A DNA stretch of 64,000 nt from Lamellibrachia satsuma (Eukaryota > Annelida > Polychaeta > Sabellida > Siboglinidae): assembly GCA_033239005.1 (NCBI GenBank), contig BSQZ01000078.1, positions 1,276,042 through 1,340,041 on the forward strand. The letters are read 5' to 3'. Position 1 is the first letter of the stretch. The number at the start of each line of letters is the position of its first letter. The notes under the pieces were generated by a model. The model worked only from the letters and a program-made list of their open reading frames with translations. It searched no databases and was not told where the DNA came from. Positions 1 through 14,436 of the stretch are shown here, one piece after another. Both the position numbers and the translations under genes were made by a program.

Positions 1-674
<674 letters not shown>

Positions 675-699
675 ATGCCTCGGTGTCTCGGCAATATAC

Positions 700-1578
700 G
701 TGTTTTTCACTGATTTACGTCGGATATGTGCGTATTTGTTAAGCTTTGCCGGAATACCAACAACGACTTGTTCTATTGTATCATCAAGGACGCGTACACA
801 TCTGCCCCGCTGCCACCACTGGTTCGCACTGACCATAATTTGGTCAGTCCCTTGTCGCTATATAGACCGCGCGTGCAACGCGAACCGCCAGAGACGAAGA
901 CATTACGCAAGTTGACCAAGGATGCGTGGGACGCCCTGAAGGGATGTGTTGGCTGTAATGACTGGTCAGTGTTCACAGACACATGACCTCAATAAACTAG
1001 CAGTGTGCGAATACATTAATTTCTGTGTTCAAAGAATCATTCCCAGCAAAACTGTAAAGATCTATCCCAACAATAAGCCCTGGTTTACCAAGCACATTAA
1101 AGACATTTGGAATAGAAAGAAAAAGCTGTTGTATATAAAGACAGTTACGAGAGACACAACAACATCAAAAAGGAGTGGGAACTACTGAACGTGATGAATG
1201 GTTACAAAAGAAGACAAAAGAAATCAAGTCACCTCCGCTGACTACGCCAACGACCTAAATAAATTATGTGGGGTGGACATGTCTCAAAGCAGGATAGGGA
1301 CAGACTGGATAAGATTATAAATAAGACGGAATGTGTCGTAGGCAAGAGACAGGACAGGTTTGAGACATATTACCAGGGACGACTGACAAACAAACTGACA
1401 AACATACTTCATGATGACACGCACCCACTGAACGCGGACTTTGACAACAGATTCATTGAACGTAGCGGACGATTTGTGGTGCCTAGAGCTTGAACGACGA
1501 GATATGCTGGTTTGTTTGTGCCTTCGGCGATCAGCGTTTTTAATCAGAAAAAAGGAAGAACTGGGAAGGAAAAAATTA

Positions 1579-1647
<69 letters not shown>

Positions 1648-1800
1648 GGGGGGGCGTATATGGGTGTTTTTAATGTTTTGTATCTATAATTGTGTGTGAT
1701 AAATGTGGTATTTACTCTTGCATGTTTATATTTATATTTGTAATTGTATGCTTTGCGTAAGCAGAAACGCAATTTCCCTGCGGGGGTCAATAGAGTATTA
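700..1800 (+). mobile_element. L2/Rex-like LINE relic: end of endonuclease, linker and RT C-terminus
   Basis: Three reading frames together resemble an L2/jockey-type ORF2. About 726-984 reads YCIIKDAYTSAPLPPLVRTD, where the 'TDHNLV' segment is the SDH-like end of an AP endonuclease. A frameshift near 984 leads to 985-1140 (IIPSKT, KPWFTKHI), the linker before RT. Nearly the whole RT core is then absent. 1266-1493 resumes with the C-terminal segment WGGHVSKQDRDRLDKI, THPLNADFD and RSGRFVVPRA. The 3' UTR includes a (GT)n tract and ends with 'gcaatttccctgcgggggtc' at about 1769-1788, a typical terminus of such LINEs. At least two frameshifts and an internal deletion make it a pseudogene. The exact clade cannot be fixed by eye. 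Confidence 0.8.
1581..1654. repeat. (GT)n microsatellite plus a run of ten G
   Basis: About 32 GT units are followed directly by ten G residues. The tract lies inside the 3' untranslated part of the LINE relic at 700-1800. Confidence 0.97.
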
Positions 1801-1809
1801 TTTATCTTT

Positions 1810-2720
1810 TACCACATGCTGGCTGACCGTGGCATTTGTCAAGTCGGTTTTAAAAGTGTCTACTCCGGAAGCCCGAACACGTACACTTGTCTGAGCTACC
1901 ATGATGTTTGTATTATGATGAGTCATCATTTAAATCAATACCTTCCGTTATATACTGTATTCATAAAAATCATTCATTCGTAGGTTATTACAAATAATTA
2001 TCTACTCTGGAAGCCCGAACACGTTCACCTGTCTGAGTTACCATATTATTTTTATTATGACGAATCACCATTTAAATCAATACCTTCCGTTAAATACTGT
2101 ATTCATAAAAATTACGTTGGCTGCTGGGTGACACTGAGACTTGTAATCGGGCACAGATGTAACGTTTCATCTCTTGGCGTGCAAGTTGCCTGAAGGCTGA
2201 ACGGCTTCCAAAGGAGATCTTGCAAGGCACGCTCAAAAAATGCCTAATAAGAGGCAACAATGTGGATCGACAGAGGAATAGGTCTGGAGCCACGGGAGCT
2301 GTCCAACGTTTCTCATCACCGTGCTAGATGGAGGGTGGTTTATGTAGGAATGGATGAGAGGGAGTGAGCATAGTGACGGTGGAAACAAGAAGAGAAATAC
2401 GGAAGAACAACAGCAGCAGGACAGAAATGTTGTGAACACTCCACTCAATTTTAACTGAACAGTTTATTCGGTTACAGCTAAAAGGCTAAAGCATTGACAC
2501 ATAACAGTGTGTATGGGCAGCATCAAGTGTTTTCGTGCAGCGAGTATTACTAACGCCAATCCATATGTGTTTCACAACGTCTTATTCTGGCAAAAGGAAG
2601 ACATTGCTTTAGTACAACGTCTTCTGCTTCGTCCACTAGTCTCTGGTACCTACATGGATAGAAATAGCATATGAGTTCTCACTTCTCCAACATACACATG
2701 CATAATATGTATTTGTGAGT
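1810..2720. repeat. X-type tail repeat (full copy)
   Basis: It begins at 'atgctggctgaccgtggcat', which recurs at 26109 and 63309, and it parallels 63303-64000 over most of its length. The copy before A2 (26103-26340) is shortened. An internal segment of about 142 bp is tandemly duplicated ('gaagcccgaacacg' at about 1868 and 2010). No coding capacity is recognised. Its place in the other copies, directly after the ATPase relic, suggests that an X block ended just left of this window. Confidence 0.8.
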
Positions 2721-2723
2721 GTC

Positions 2724-3133
<410 letters not shown>

Positions 3134-3324
3134 TTAGTCAGAATGTCCGAAGATGCACTTCATGTAGCAAGCATTCTTTGATTTGAAGTTGTTCCAATTT
3201 CCTCCACATCCTCTGTAGTAGAATTTGTCGCACGTAATTGTCCTCCAGTTTTAGTACCATCTGTCCGTGCACATGGGGCCCCAGCCAATATCCGCCGGCC
3301 AGAAGCAGAGAGCCGGTCGATGAG
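3134..3324 (-). pseudogene. Kunitz/BPTI-type domain exon with in-frame stop
   Basis: On the minus strand the frame ending at the TAA (3134-3136) reads ADIGWGPMCTDRWY, then a stop, then NWRTITCDKFYYRGCGG and NWNNFKSKNACYMKC. The cysteine spacing of the second half, C-x7-C-x12-C-x3-C, is exactly that of Kunitz serine-protease-inhibitor domains, and FYYRGCGG...NNF are family hallmarks. The first half has an unusual spacing (C-x11-C and then 12 residues rather than 15). A plausible splice acceptor (aaacgtag) precedes 3324. The stop falls in the conserved RWYYN region, so this is a broken exon or a relic. No neighbouring exon was found. Kunitz proteins are normally secreted inhibitors. Whether the parent was an inhibitor, a shell-matrix protein or something else cannot be told. 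Confidence 0.75.
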
Positions 3325-3426
3325 CTACGTTTGACAAATGAAAAAAGATACCGTCTTTAAATTTTTTGAGTTGGGCGAACGTATCTGATATCTACTGAAT
3401 GCATTTCCACCAGGTTAATTGTGACG

Positions 3427-3757
<331 letters not shown>

Positions 3758-3775
3758 CATTTGTAAGCTGATATA

Positions 3776-3890
3776 CCCGAACACATACTCGCAGCAACGG
3801 CCCAAAATAATATCTACACATAATACATATACAATACTGACATATTAAGCCAGTCTTCACATACTTAACCCTGTTGAGCTGCTGGGCTTA
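3776..3890 (-). repeat. inverted fragment of the A block
   Basis: The reverse complement matches 6663-6776, for example 'cagctcaacagggttaagta' and 'tgtgaagactggc'. It is a stray inverted piece of the A block lying about 1.5 kb before A1 itself. Confidence 0.8.
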
Positions 3891-4327
3891 AATTGTGTCT
3901 ACGAGTCTATATTCACGATAGCTATGTAACACTGTTCAATAGTGCGGCCTCGTATGAAGTACTTAGAATGCTGACTTCAACATATGTTATTACATAAAAG
4001 GATAGGTAAGTAACAACATTTAACCAGTGGCATGTCTATATCCTTTCAATAATTATAAGTTTGTGTTTCATGGATTCAACCATAAAGTGCAATGCTTACG
4101 CCATGCGTTAGTCACATCAACCAGACCAACGAACAGGACACACCAAACCAAAACGACCCCACTGCAACATACAACACATCTTCCTTTTAATAACGTGTGT
4201 CGTTGCAAATATCATCTATCAGGTATTATTGCACTGTAAAAGATATCCATGTTCTGAACAACCTGATCTACTGGATGCAACTTGATGCATCTACTGGATG
4301 CAACGCTTAGTACAAAACTTTATTAAC
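3891..4327. other. spacer without recognised gene
   Basis: No coding region is recognised. At 4243-4310 a short segment ('ctgatctactggatgcaac' type) resembles 4880-4905, so it belongs to the microsatellite-bearing repeat family that follows. Confidence 0.4.
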
Positions 4328-4489
4328 ATAGTTATGAAAAGTACTGATTTTATCACAAATACGTGTGTATAGATACGTGTATGTGCTAAAAGAAATGATG
4401 TCACAATGTCCGAGGGTGACACACTGTGTGCAGGTGTGTGTACTTGTCTGATATTATCAAACAAGTACACATATCCATACACACCCGGA

Positions 4490-4585
<96 letters not shown>

Positions 4586-4740
4586 TAACCTCTTCGTGTT
4601 TACCACTGTTGTCTTGAAAGTTCTCGTTTCTATCTAACTTCAACTGCTATTGCTGGGTACATCTATTGTCGCCGGTCACACCTGACGTTTCATTGGGCAA
4701 CGAGTCAAACACATATGAAATTTGTTCATTAATGTCCTAA
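4328..4740. repeat. microsatellite-bearing repeat family, copy 1
   Basis: Copies lie at 4328-4740, 4741-5366, 12946-13450 and 50826-51380. Each has the same order. A segment with 'gatatcacaacgtccgggtg' or a variant comes first, then a near-palindrome (4440-4468 here), then 'cacatatccacacacatccgg'. The microsatellite follows, here (AC)n at 4495-4582, and the copy ends with a shared right flank around 'taacctcttcatgtttgcc'. The tract occupies the same internal position in every copy, so it is part of the element. No protein is encoded. Confidence 0.8.
4440..4468. repeat. 29-bp near-palindrome inside the repeat family
   Basis: GTACTTGT and ACAAGTAC form perfect 8-bp arms around an inner TGATA-T-TATCA palindrome. 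It is conserved at 13172-13200 and nearly so at 51052-51080, but degraded in the 4741-5366 copy. Confidence 0.85.
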
Positions 4741-5366
<626 letters not shown>

Positions 5367-5679
5367 TTCACCTACATCCGTCATCACGTTTTTGTATTGG
5401 GAACTGATTGTGACGTTATATGTAGATGGCGTGTCCATCATCATTAAGACGATTAGAAACGCTCCAGCCATATAACATTGCGTGACTGACATTTGTTTTG
5501 CAATTTTGGAATTATTTGATGTACTTGAAACAGGCAAACACTGAGCATATACAAGAAACACTTATGGAACCATCTGCTTCGTATGTTATGTATGCAGGTT
5601 AAGGGTAGTAGTGGTAGAATTTATTACAACGATATAGGCGTCGCTCTCAAGTTGTCAGACAACAGTGTTTTTTCTTTAA

Positions 5680-5895
5680 AATGTGTGATGTAGTGGATGG
5701 TTTGCTGATGGTGGGGGGCCGACTACCTAAGAAAACAGATGCGATGAAACAGCCAGGCCGTAGAAAAAGGGGCAGACCGTAAGTGAGGTGGGAGGTCTGT
5801 GTAAAGAAGGAGGACGACACGTGGAGGGGAAGGCAGCTGTTAGGGAGAAGTGGAAAGGGATAACAGCTGAGGCAGTGCAGCACTTCATGTACTAG
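5680..5895 (+). mobile_element. LINE ORF2 C-terminal tail relic in A1
   Basis: The plus strand reads DAMKQPGRRKRGRP and then, after a few bases, EDDTW and REKWKGITAEAVQHF. This looks like the far C-terminus of an RT ORF (a basic GRP-x-x-RW stretch followed by W-x-x-I), as found in several LINE clades. The same relic is at 13825-14030, 26685-26900 and 51760-51950, so it is built into the A block. Each copy carries stops or small indels. Confidence 0.55.
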
Positions 5896-6177
5896 CCTCG
5901 CGTCTTTGTAAGCGGAGTATCGAGCAATAACACAATCTAGCTAATTATAAAACTGTCACAAATAACCTAGTCCCCGGTACAAAAAAATAGATAGGCTTCG
6001 TGGAACATTTCTAGGTATCGCATCTCTCTGCATTATCATTGTTTTGTTTTCATGGAGCCTGATTTGTTTCGGAGATGTCGTGACTGTTGTGTGCGGTCGT
6101 GCGTTTGTGCGTGTGTGTTTATGCGCATGGAATGTGTTTGCGTGTGCGTGTGCGTTTGTATACATATATAATGGAGC

Positions 6178-6318
6178 CATATTGCTACACGGTGTTTGGT
6201 GGTTGTGAATCTGACGTTCCTGGGGCTGGTCCTCGACAACTCCAGTATGATGTCGACGTCAGCAATGTAGAGAGTGATTTATTATCTTCCGAAACTGTGT
6301 CCGATATAACGACGTGAC
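6178..6318 (+). other. short conserved 46-codon frame, function unknown
   Basis: An ATG frame starting MEPYCYTVFGGCESDVPG and ending ETVSDITT then TGA is preserved, apart from silent changes, at 26968-27113. Related but broken versions lie near 14203 and 52070. I do not recognise it. Preservation in A2 may only reflect recent duplication. Confidence 0.3.
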
Positions 6319-6357
6319 AGCGACGGCAACTGCTAAGCATTTGTGTCTGGGGGGGGG

Positions 6358-6490
6358 TTGCGTGCGTGCGTGCGTGCGTGCGCGTGCGTCCATGCGTTCG
6401 TGCGTGTGTGCGAGTGTGCGCATGTGTGTGTGTGTACGTTTGCGCGGGTAATCGTGTGTGTTTGTGTGTTTGTGTGCACGGATGTGCATC
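6358..6490. repeat. (TGCG)n-rich tract
   Basis: Imperfect TGCG/TGTG repeats follow a run of G. Matching tracts lie at 14403-14455, 27139-27250 and 52262-52330, the same place in each A-like copy, with different lengths. Confidence 0.9.
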
Positions 6491-9400
6491 AGTGTACGTA
6501 TGTACGATATAACATATAATGCGACCATAACATGACACATAAATACATTTCAGTGTAAACTAACACTTTTATGTGGAATAACAGCGCAGGACATACGCCC
6601 ATGTGCATATATTAGGATAAGCCCGTGACAAGACGTAGCACAGCCTCGTAGATACAATGTTAACGCAGCAGCTCAACAGGGTTAAGTATGTGAAGACTGG
6701 CGTAATATGTCAGTAATGTATACGTATTATGTGTAAATATCATTTCGGGCCGTAATGCTTGCTGTGAGTATGTGTTCTGGTACATCGTTTTCATTTTGCA
6801 TGTTGGCATAATTGCTGGTACATTAATTCATAAATCAAACGTAAAAAATTTGGCCTGCATGACATTATAGTTTATCATTTATGAAGGCATACATGTCTGC
6901 ATTACAGCACGACATGTTACATGCGCTTGAAAAGGTTATTCAGATGTCGTCCGGCTTGCCCACACCACAATAAATTGTAAGCTGGGATGTCGCCAACAAG
7001 AACTGGAGATGACGCAGTAACGATAAACAACCAGTGCTGACCTAATGAAAACATCGTACATTTGAATGTTGTCACACCAGTCACCATTTGTATGACAGTC
7101 TTTACCCTCATAGATTCCATGCCCCGTTCACTGACAAATGCTGCATTGCTAAAATGTGTTCTCTTCATCTCATTTTGGAGGCGAGTTGGTATTGTAATTG
7201 TCTTTCTCAGAATACAAATTGGTGGCAGTTGTTTTGTTGCGGTTGGCATTCTGACAAAATTGTAAATCTGGAGATTAGTCAGAAACAATGTACAGAAACA
7301 GTAGGTACAACAAACACAAGGAATGTACAAAGTTACTGTCTAAACACTGTCATCGCTACATACATGTTTTATATACAAATAAAAATTCTGCAAATATCCT
7401 TTACACTTTATAATGTTTATAAATGATATAAGTTGGTACATGCTCCTTTCTGTGTGATGTTACTGATATTGTATCCTATATGATAAGACATGTGCACTGT
7501 CATGATTAGTCTTACTTAAAATATCGCCCAGCCATCTCTCATGCGTGATTATATTGCGTGTATATTTTTAAGTCATGCGAATCAACAAATAGATCATTAT
7601 GATAATCCACAGTAACGCACCTTACTATCGACAATTAACCACGTCTTACTATGGGTGTGCATTATACGGTGATCTAAATGTTATTTACTTGCAATGTCAC
7701 GTGTTGTTTTAGCGCTAAAAGTCCTCAGATGAAACTGTGCGCAACGCAATGCAGGCCGCCACCAACCAAACAAATTCGATGTAAAGTGCCAGAGAATGCT
7801 ACCAGCACAAACACACAGTAGAGTCGTGGCTAGATATGGCGTCGATAGGGGAGTGTTGCGCGATACCAGTATGCCAAATTACGATTCGTACCGGTAGAGG
7901 AAGGGCGACTGTTTTTCCGGTCCATTCGCTGTCATTGTTCGCTAGCGTATGGACGTGGCTTCAAGGTGGTTCGTGATGTTTGCTGCCATAAACTTGAACT
8001 ACAATTGTTTGTTGTATGTATAACTACAAGTGCAGTCTACATCTTCATTATCACATAATAAATCGATGGCCGACGCCTTTGTGCAGTCCAAACGTCCGTC
8101 TGACAATTCGATTGCAAGAAGCGTATGCGCGGGATAACGGCAGCCTTTCTGCTTGGTAAATCCGACGTAAAGCGCCGCATCAGTTAAAAAACCCAAGCCA
8201 GGCAAACTTTTAGGTTAGTTGTTATTCATGGCGTATGACTGGTTTCTACACGTGCAATAGCACACATGTGCCCCATGTGATCCTACAGTGACTGGCGTGG
8301 TAACGTTTACCGATCAACACATTTGTAAAAATCAGAAAGAATTCAAGATGTTAAGGTTTCATTTGATTTGTTTTTATCACTGAAATGATTTTTCTGTGGT
8401 AACAATTAATAGGATCCAATAAGTTTCCCTCTTCACAACTGAAGCGAAATAACATTATCATAGGCACAAAATTTAAATGTGTATTTTGGGGACTTTCCAA
8501 CAACGCTGCCTGATGTTTACCACTTCATAATATAATTGCTTTGTTATGAAATAAATCGTATTTGTTTTCTCTGTCTTGCTTTCAACGACTAGCTGTATGT
8601 GTTTGTCACGTCCGAGTGAGTGGAATTTTGATATGTTTAGTAAATATAAACATATATAGTCATGTACATAATGTGTAGTTGACTTGCTATATTCAAGACA
8701 TATTAATCTGCATCATTCCGAAGTAGCTGGTCAAAATAATTTCCTATGATGATTTCAGATATTATTGATCATATTTTAATGTATGCAGTGTTGCAGTGTT
8801 ATGTGTAAGACAAAACATATCAAGTGCGTTAACTGTTACCAAGGTAAGACGAATAGACCACACATCAGCGGGCAGGACGTCTGTTTTGGTTTATTCACAA
8901 TATATACAAGTTATATAATATATGGACGTGTGTAATAGGAAGTAATGCTAATTAATTTGAACATTTGGACTACTGAGTGAAAATTGGTTTAGAACATTGG
9001 GGAAAATGTTATAATATGTTTTGATAAACATTAAAACATGGATGGTTATTTATTTAACGTTTATTGTATTATTTAAAATATACAATACATCAGTCACTAG
9101 ATTCTTTAACATTCATGGTCACATCTAGAGCATTTTCTGAACACTTCCACTACTTAATTGCATACAGAAAAAATGATACATATTAAATATTCATTGATAA
9201 CCTGAACAAAATATTAATTTATCATTAATTAATAGAACAGATTTTCAATAATACAAAAACGTAGCCTCATGTTTCAGTCCATCGATAACTAATTATTGTC
9301 TTAAAGGAGTTTACTTATATCGGATAACCTTAATTTAATTTAACTGTATTTATTATATTAACTATTCAATGTATACTTTTAGTTGCATTGCCCTTAATTT

Positions 9401-9532
9401 AATTTATTAATGTTTTATTTTACATCCGGCCCGTCCACCTAAAGACGTGAACATCTGCAAGTGAAGTGATATTCGGGGGTTTATTCGTGATGGAGATGTC
9501 GCTACTGAATTAGCTCGCTTCATGTATGCATG

Positions 9533-9605
9533 CGAGTGTGTGAGAGTGCATGTGCGTGCGTGCGGGTGTGTGTGTGCGTGCGTGCGTGCGTGCGTGCGTG
9601 CTTGC
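9533..9605. repeat. (GTGC)n-rich tract
   Basis: Imperfect GTGC/GTGT repeats inside A1. Counterparts lie at 30363-30433 in A2 and 37974-38080 in A3. Confidence 0.9.
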
Positions 9606-12600
9606 TTACTTGTTTGCATGCGCGCGTACATGATGCGCGCTTCATTCTCAAAGTTGTAACACGCAGGAGACACATTCATCGTGAGCAATTCATGCTGGTT
9701 TATGATTAATAATGTAATGACACAAATGTCTCTATACCGACAGCACCGCATGAAAAAAAATTATTATTATTCCAGAATGCAGGTGGATAAGCGGTGACTT
9801 TCTATGAACGGAAGGTGGTAATGGCAGTATTTGTAAAGGTCACTAAAACATGCATTACCCGTGACATATCGCTCAATATCGAACTGACGTCTCCAATTAA
9901 ACTAAAGCCTCACATTAAACTAAAGCCTACTATGAAATCAGGCACTTGTCTAAACTCCGGGCCAACCTCACTTCGGTAACTGTCGCCTTTATAAATATGC
10001 AACGTGCAGCAACCATACATATTGCATGACTATATGTAGAAATGGAAATGTGTCTTGTGTAGTAATACATTTTTTCAACTTTTCCGAAAGATCGAATGTG
10101 TGAACTCGAATGTGCGTGTTTTATAGGACGACACGAAAGAAAAAATATGGCAATGAAGAAATTACAATCTGCATATTCGAGAGTAGAATATGTGAAAAAA
10201 AATTGTTTTTGACCACACAATGTTTAGTCATTTACACATTCATGAAATAACTGTGGATGGCTACAGTACTTTGTGACTTTATACTGGCGAAAGTGGCGAA
10301 AATAAGATGGGTCAATGGTCTAGGTAAGTGTATCAAATTTACTACATATTACCTAAATAAAAGTAGTACTTTCACTACGGTGTTCAACGAATTATTACTA
10401 CAGTTCTGTTCCTACAGCCCATAATTAGTCTGAAAATAAACATTCTATATTACATGCAGGAGACACATTCATTGTGTCAAGTCAGTATGATTTATAATTA
10501 ATGACAGCTCAAATGTCTCTACTGCGACAGCACAGCGTGGTACATCCGTTTGTAAAATTTATGATTATCCTGACCTGCAGGTCGATAATTCAAGCGGTGA
10601 TGTCTCCAACACGAACGGGACGCGGTAATGATGTCAAACAAGCACCAAATGTATAATAATTTAAGGTGGCCGACTACGTTGAAATTAAGCAATGTGCACA
10701 TCGGTCTACACATCATAGTTGTAACATGAAATCAACACAAAAGTTATAATGTACATTGAAACTATGTCCTCTGTGCAAATACTGAACATAACTTATACTA
10801 GTTTTTGTAAAACAACATTAATAAGAACAGAAAAAAGTTAAATTTAAATGAAAGAAAAGTAGCGCTTTGTGGAGAACAATGTATGTAGTAAATTCGTTGC
10901 GAACAATTTAGTTCGGAACTCGAGTGATTTTAAGAAAGTAAACCCTAAATGTTTTGCCCGACACTTCATTAGCTATTTTCATGTGTATAGAGATGAATAA
11001 TAAATTAACATTTCGGCCAACTTTTACTGAAATAATATGACTCCTTTTGGGCAAAATGTGGCTTTTAATATCAGTTTTGCTAAGTTTGCTTCAGACGTAG
11101 TTGTTACTTTGTCAGATAATAAAAAATGTGCATGGGAACCGCCACATATTTTAATATTTTCATGGAGACAAATAATAAATAAACAAATCAACCAAGTTTT
11201 ACAAAAGTGACATATATGCTGTGCTAAGAGAGTCAACCAAACAGCTACTAGAATCTGATGCAATTGAACTGTATCGGATTGAAGCATATGATACGTGTTG
11301 CATATATGACTTTTGCCACATGGGTTGCTATTTATAGAGTAGTCGATATAATATTATTATGTTGTCGACTTAATTTACAGACAGAGCAGCGACGATATAC
11401 ATCAGTATTGTCATGAAACCATTTGATATCAAAATTCAGACGTGTGATAGAGTTGACACTAATACAAACTTCATGCTAAATAACGATATCATGTTCAAAG
11501 AGACCACATTGGAGCGGGCAGCCGCAAATATATATGGCCGAACCGAATCCACTTGACAATCGGTTTTCCAAAATAACTTCCTAGCAAAAGACCACTTCCA
11601 TATAAATAAGTGTCACAGCGTTTTTGTCATTATTTTGATCGCTCAGCTAGTGAAGACGAATATAACGGCGAACACGGGCTGACTTCACAACAACCAAGAA
11701 ACAGGTGTCACTGAAATAACATATATAAATGCATGTATATGTTATCGTATTTGAAGTACTCCGTATACTACAACATTGAGCCATGTTGTACAATCCAAAC
11801 TGATGGATTTAAACTCAGAGGCAAAACCCGACGTCGACATTGACATTATTTATTTTCCTGGCGACAGAACGAACCACGTTTTGCTTAAATACGACACCTG
11901 ACCAGAATAACAAAACGTCACACTAACCTCTTCATGTTTGACTCTGTTGACTTACTGGCCCGTTCAGTTGGTGTGGATCGAACTACCTCTAACTGCTGCA
12001 GCGTGGTATCTAGTACACTAGCAGGTCACGCGTGACTAAACAATGCTGCAAACAACTCGCATTTGATTTGAGAATACGTTAATTCCATTTAATGACAACA
12101 ATTATGTTATAGTCAGTGTTGATTAAGACAATCAGTACTCCTATTTTATTGCAGACCCCCGAGGAACGCTGCAGAATTGGGCCACATTGGGGGGGTCATC
12201 TGCGGAGAAGCTCTGATCGATCGTGATACGGTGAAATAAGCGGCATAAATTGGCTGTTGTTAGAAACTTATCCACTGACTAGAGGTGGATGTTGAGCATT
12301 GTGTATTGTGTTGGCCAGATTGTGATAATTGCGAGTGTAAAGCGTGAAATGTAAAATGTGTTCCCTGACAATGTACGAATGAAATATGTTCGTTGATTGA
12401 GCACCAAGGTAAATATTTGCTACAATATACGAATGGCTCGGTTAACGCAAGCACGGAGGACAAGTTTGAAACCGAGTTGACAAATGCCACTGTCAGCCAT
12501 CATGTGAATTAGTCACGACACAGCGACACAGCGGTATCCTGTGAAGGTAGCGTGCCTACTGTCATAACTTTTCGAGTAGAACCGCTTTGGTCAAATGATA

Positions 12601-12733
12601 TTACGCTACACAATGGTACATAGGTGTGCCTTGGCAATAATTGTCGTGCAGGGTTTTTATTTATTGCACACGTAGCGTGCCTGTTACTCGTAAAGCGCGT
12701 GATGGTATTTGTTTTTGTCAAAGCAGACACCAT

Positions 12734-12945
12734 TACCGGTCGATTTATTACATTATCTGTCGATTATTACATTACCGGTCGATTATATTACATTACCGGT
12801 TGATTTATTACATTACTGGTCGATTTATTATATTTCCGGTCGATTATTATATTACCAGGTCGATTTATTACATTATCGGTCGATTTACTACATTACCGGT
12901 CGATTTATTATATTACTGGTCGACTATTGCATTACTGGTTGTAAC
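12734..12945. repeat. 20-bp minisatellite (ATTACCGGTCGATTTATTAC type)
   Basis: About eleven imperfect units of 18-20 bp lie here. The array starts exactly where A1 stops matching A2 (A2 leaves the match at about 34027) and runs into the microsatellite-bearing repeat. The same unit occurs in both orientations at 50055-50272 and 50677-50825. Confidence 0.92.
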
Positions 12946-13450
12946 ATCTGTGCATGTGCAAAAATAACTGATATCACAACGTCCGGGTGGGTGACACACT
13001 ATGTGTGCAGACACACACACACGCACGCACGAACGCACGCATGCACGCACACAAACACGAAAAGCATTGATTTTACCATATATACATGTATATGCTTATT
13101 ACATATACGTGTGTGTGCTAACAGAAATGATATCACAACGTCCGGGGGTGACACACTGTGTGCAAGTGTGTGTACTTGTCTGATATTATCAAACAAGTAC
13201 ACATATCCACAGACATTCGGACGCACGCACGCACAAACAAACAAACAAACACATAAATTCCCACTAACCTCTTCATTTTTTGCCACTGTTGTCTAAACAG
13301 TTCTCGGTTCTATCTAACTTCAACTGCTACTGGTATTGTCGCCGGTCACGCCTGACAGAATAATGCAGCCAGTGTCTAGCGTTTCATTGGGCAACGAGTC
13401 ATTCACATATGACATATGTTAATTAATGTCCTAAGAAGTGTAATTTGTAA
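12946..13450. repeat. microsatellite-bearing repeat family, copy 3
   Basis: The copy contains 'gatatcacaacgtccgggtg' twice (about 12970 and 13128), the near-palindrome at 13172-13200, and only short ACGC/AAAC tracts (13018-13055 and 13221-13250). The right flank 'ccactaacctcttcattttt' follows. It matches 50826-51380, where the tract has grown to a long (AC)n. Confidence 0.85.
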
Positions 13451-14403
13451 AAAAAATTCCCCTACATCCGTCATCACGTTTTTGCATTGGGAACAGGTTG
13501 TGTCGTTGTATGTAGATGGCGCGTACATCATATGTAGATGGCGCGTACATCATCATTTCGACGAGTAGAAACGCATCAGCCGTATAACACTGCGTGACAC
13601 AAGTGTATACATATATGTTATAATGACATTTGTTTTGCAAGTTTGGAATTACTTGATGTACTTGAAACAGGAAAATACTGAGCACATACAAAAACTGAAA
13701 TACCATCTGTTTCGTGTGTTTTTTCTTTTGCAAGCACGTTAGGGGATCGTAGTGGAATAATTTATTACAACGAAATAAGCGTCTCTCTCAAGTTGTCAGA
13801 CAGACGGGTATTTCTTTCAAAGGTGTGAGGTAATGGATGGTTTGCTGATGGTGGGGGGCCGACTACCTAAGAAAATAGATGCGATGAAACAGCTAAGCCG
13901 TAGAAAAATGGGCAGACCATAAGTGAGATGGGGAGACTGCGTAAAGAGGCATGTGAGGAACGCGGAGGAGGACGACACGTTGAGGGGAAGATAGCTGTTA
14001 CGGAGAAGTGGAAAGTGATAAGTCCCCAGTACAGAACATAGATAGGATTCGTGGATTATCATTCTTTTGTTTTCGCGGAGCTTGATTTGTTTTGCAGGTG
14101 TCGTGGCTGTTTGTGCGTGTGTGTTTATACGCATGGTATGTGTTTGTGTGTGTGTTTGTGTGTGCTTTTGCGTGTGCGTGTGCGTGTGCGTTTGTATTCA
14201 TAATGGAGCCATGTTGCGACGCGGTGTTTAGTGGTTGTGAACTTCACGTTCTGGAGCTGGTACTCAACAACTCCAGTATGATGTCGACGTCAGCAGCGAC
14301 CTTAATGTAGGGAGTTATTTATTATCTTCCGAAACCGAGTCCGATATAACGACGTGACAACGACGGCGACTGCTAAGCATCTGTGTCGGATGGGGGTGGA
14401 GGG

Positions 14404-14436
<33 letters not shown>

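Larger units (their letters stand above)
5367..12733. repeat. A block, copy 1 (A1), about 7.4 kb
   Basis: This block aligns by eye almost end to end with 26340-34030. Shared landmarks are 'gatgcgatgaaacagccagg', 'atgtcgtccggcttgcccac', 'gccgccaccaaccaaacaaa', 'cgaagtagctggtcaaaata', 'cccgtccacctaaagacgtg' and 'gtcacgcgtgac'. Shortened and rearranged pieces recur at 36440-38226 and 45690-50050. The first 1.9 kb recurs inside X (13450-15330 and 51380-53300). A1 holds one LINE-tail relic (5680-5895) and GCGT-rich tracts (6358-6490 and 9533-9605). I recognise no complete gene. The longest minus-strand frame (6917-7330) has no motif I know and changes between copies. Confidence 0.85.

Noticed and set aside
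12734..12945. Possible CRISPR-like array
   Set aside because: The units are adjacent 18-20 bp tandem copies with no spacers, and the setting is an animal genome.
12641..13296. Long frames over the 20-bp minisatellite
   Set aside because: They are repeat-driven, and the unit length varies between 18 and 20 bp, so no constant peptide repeat is kept.
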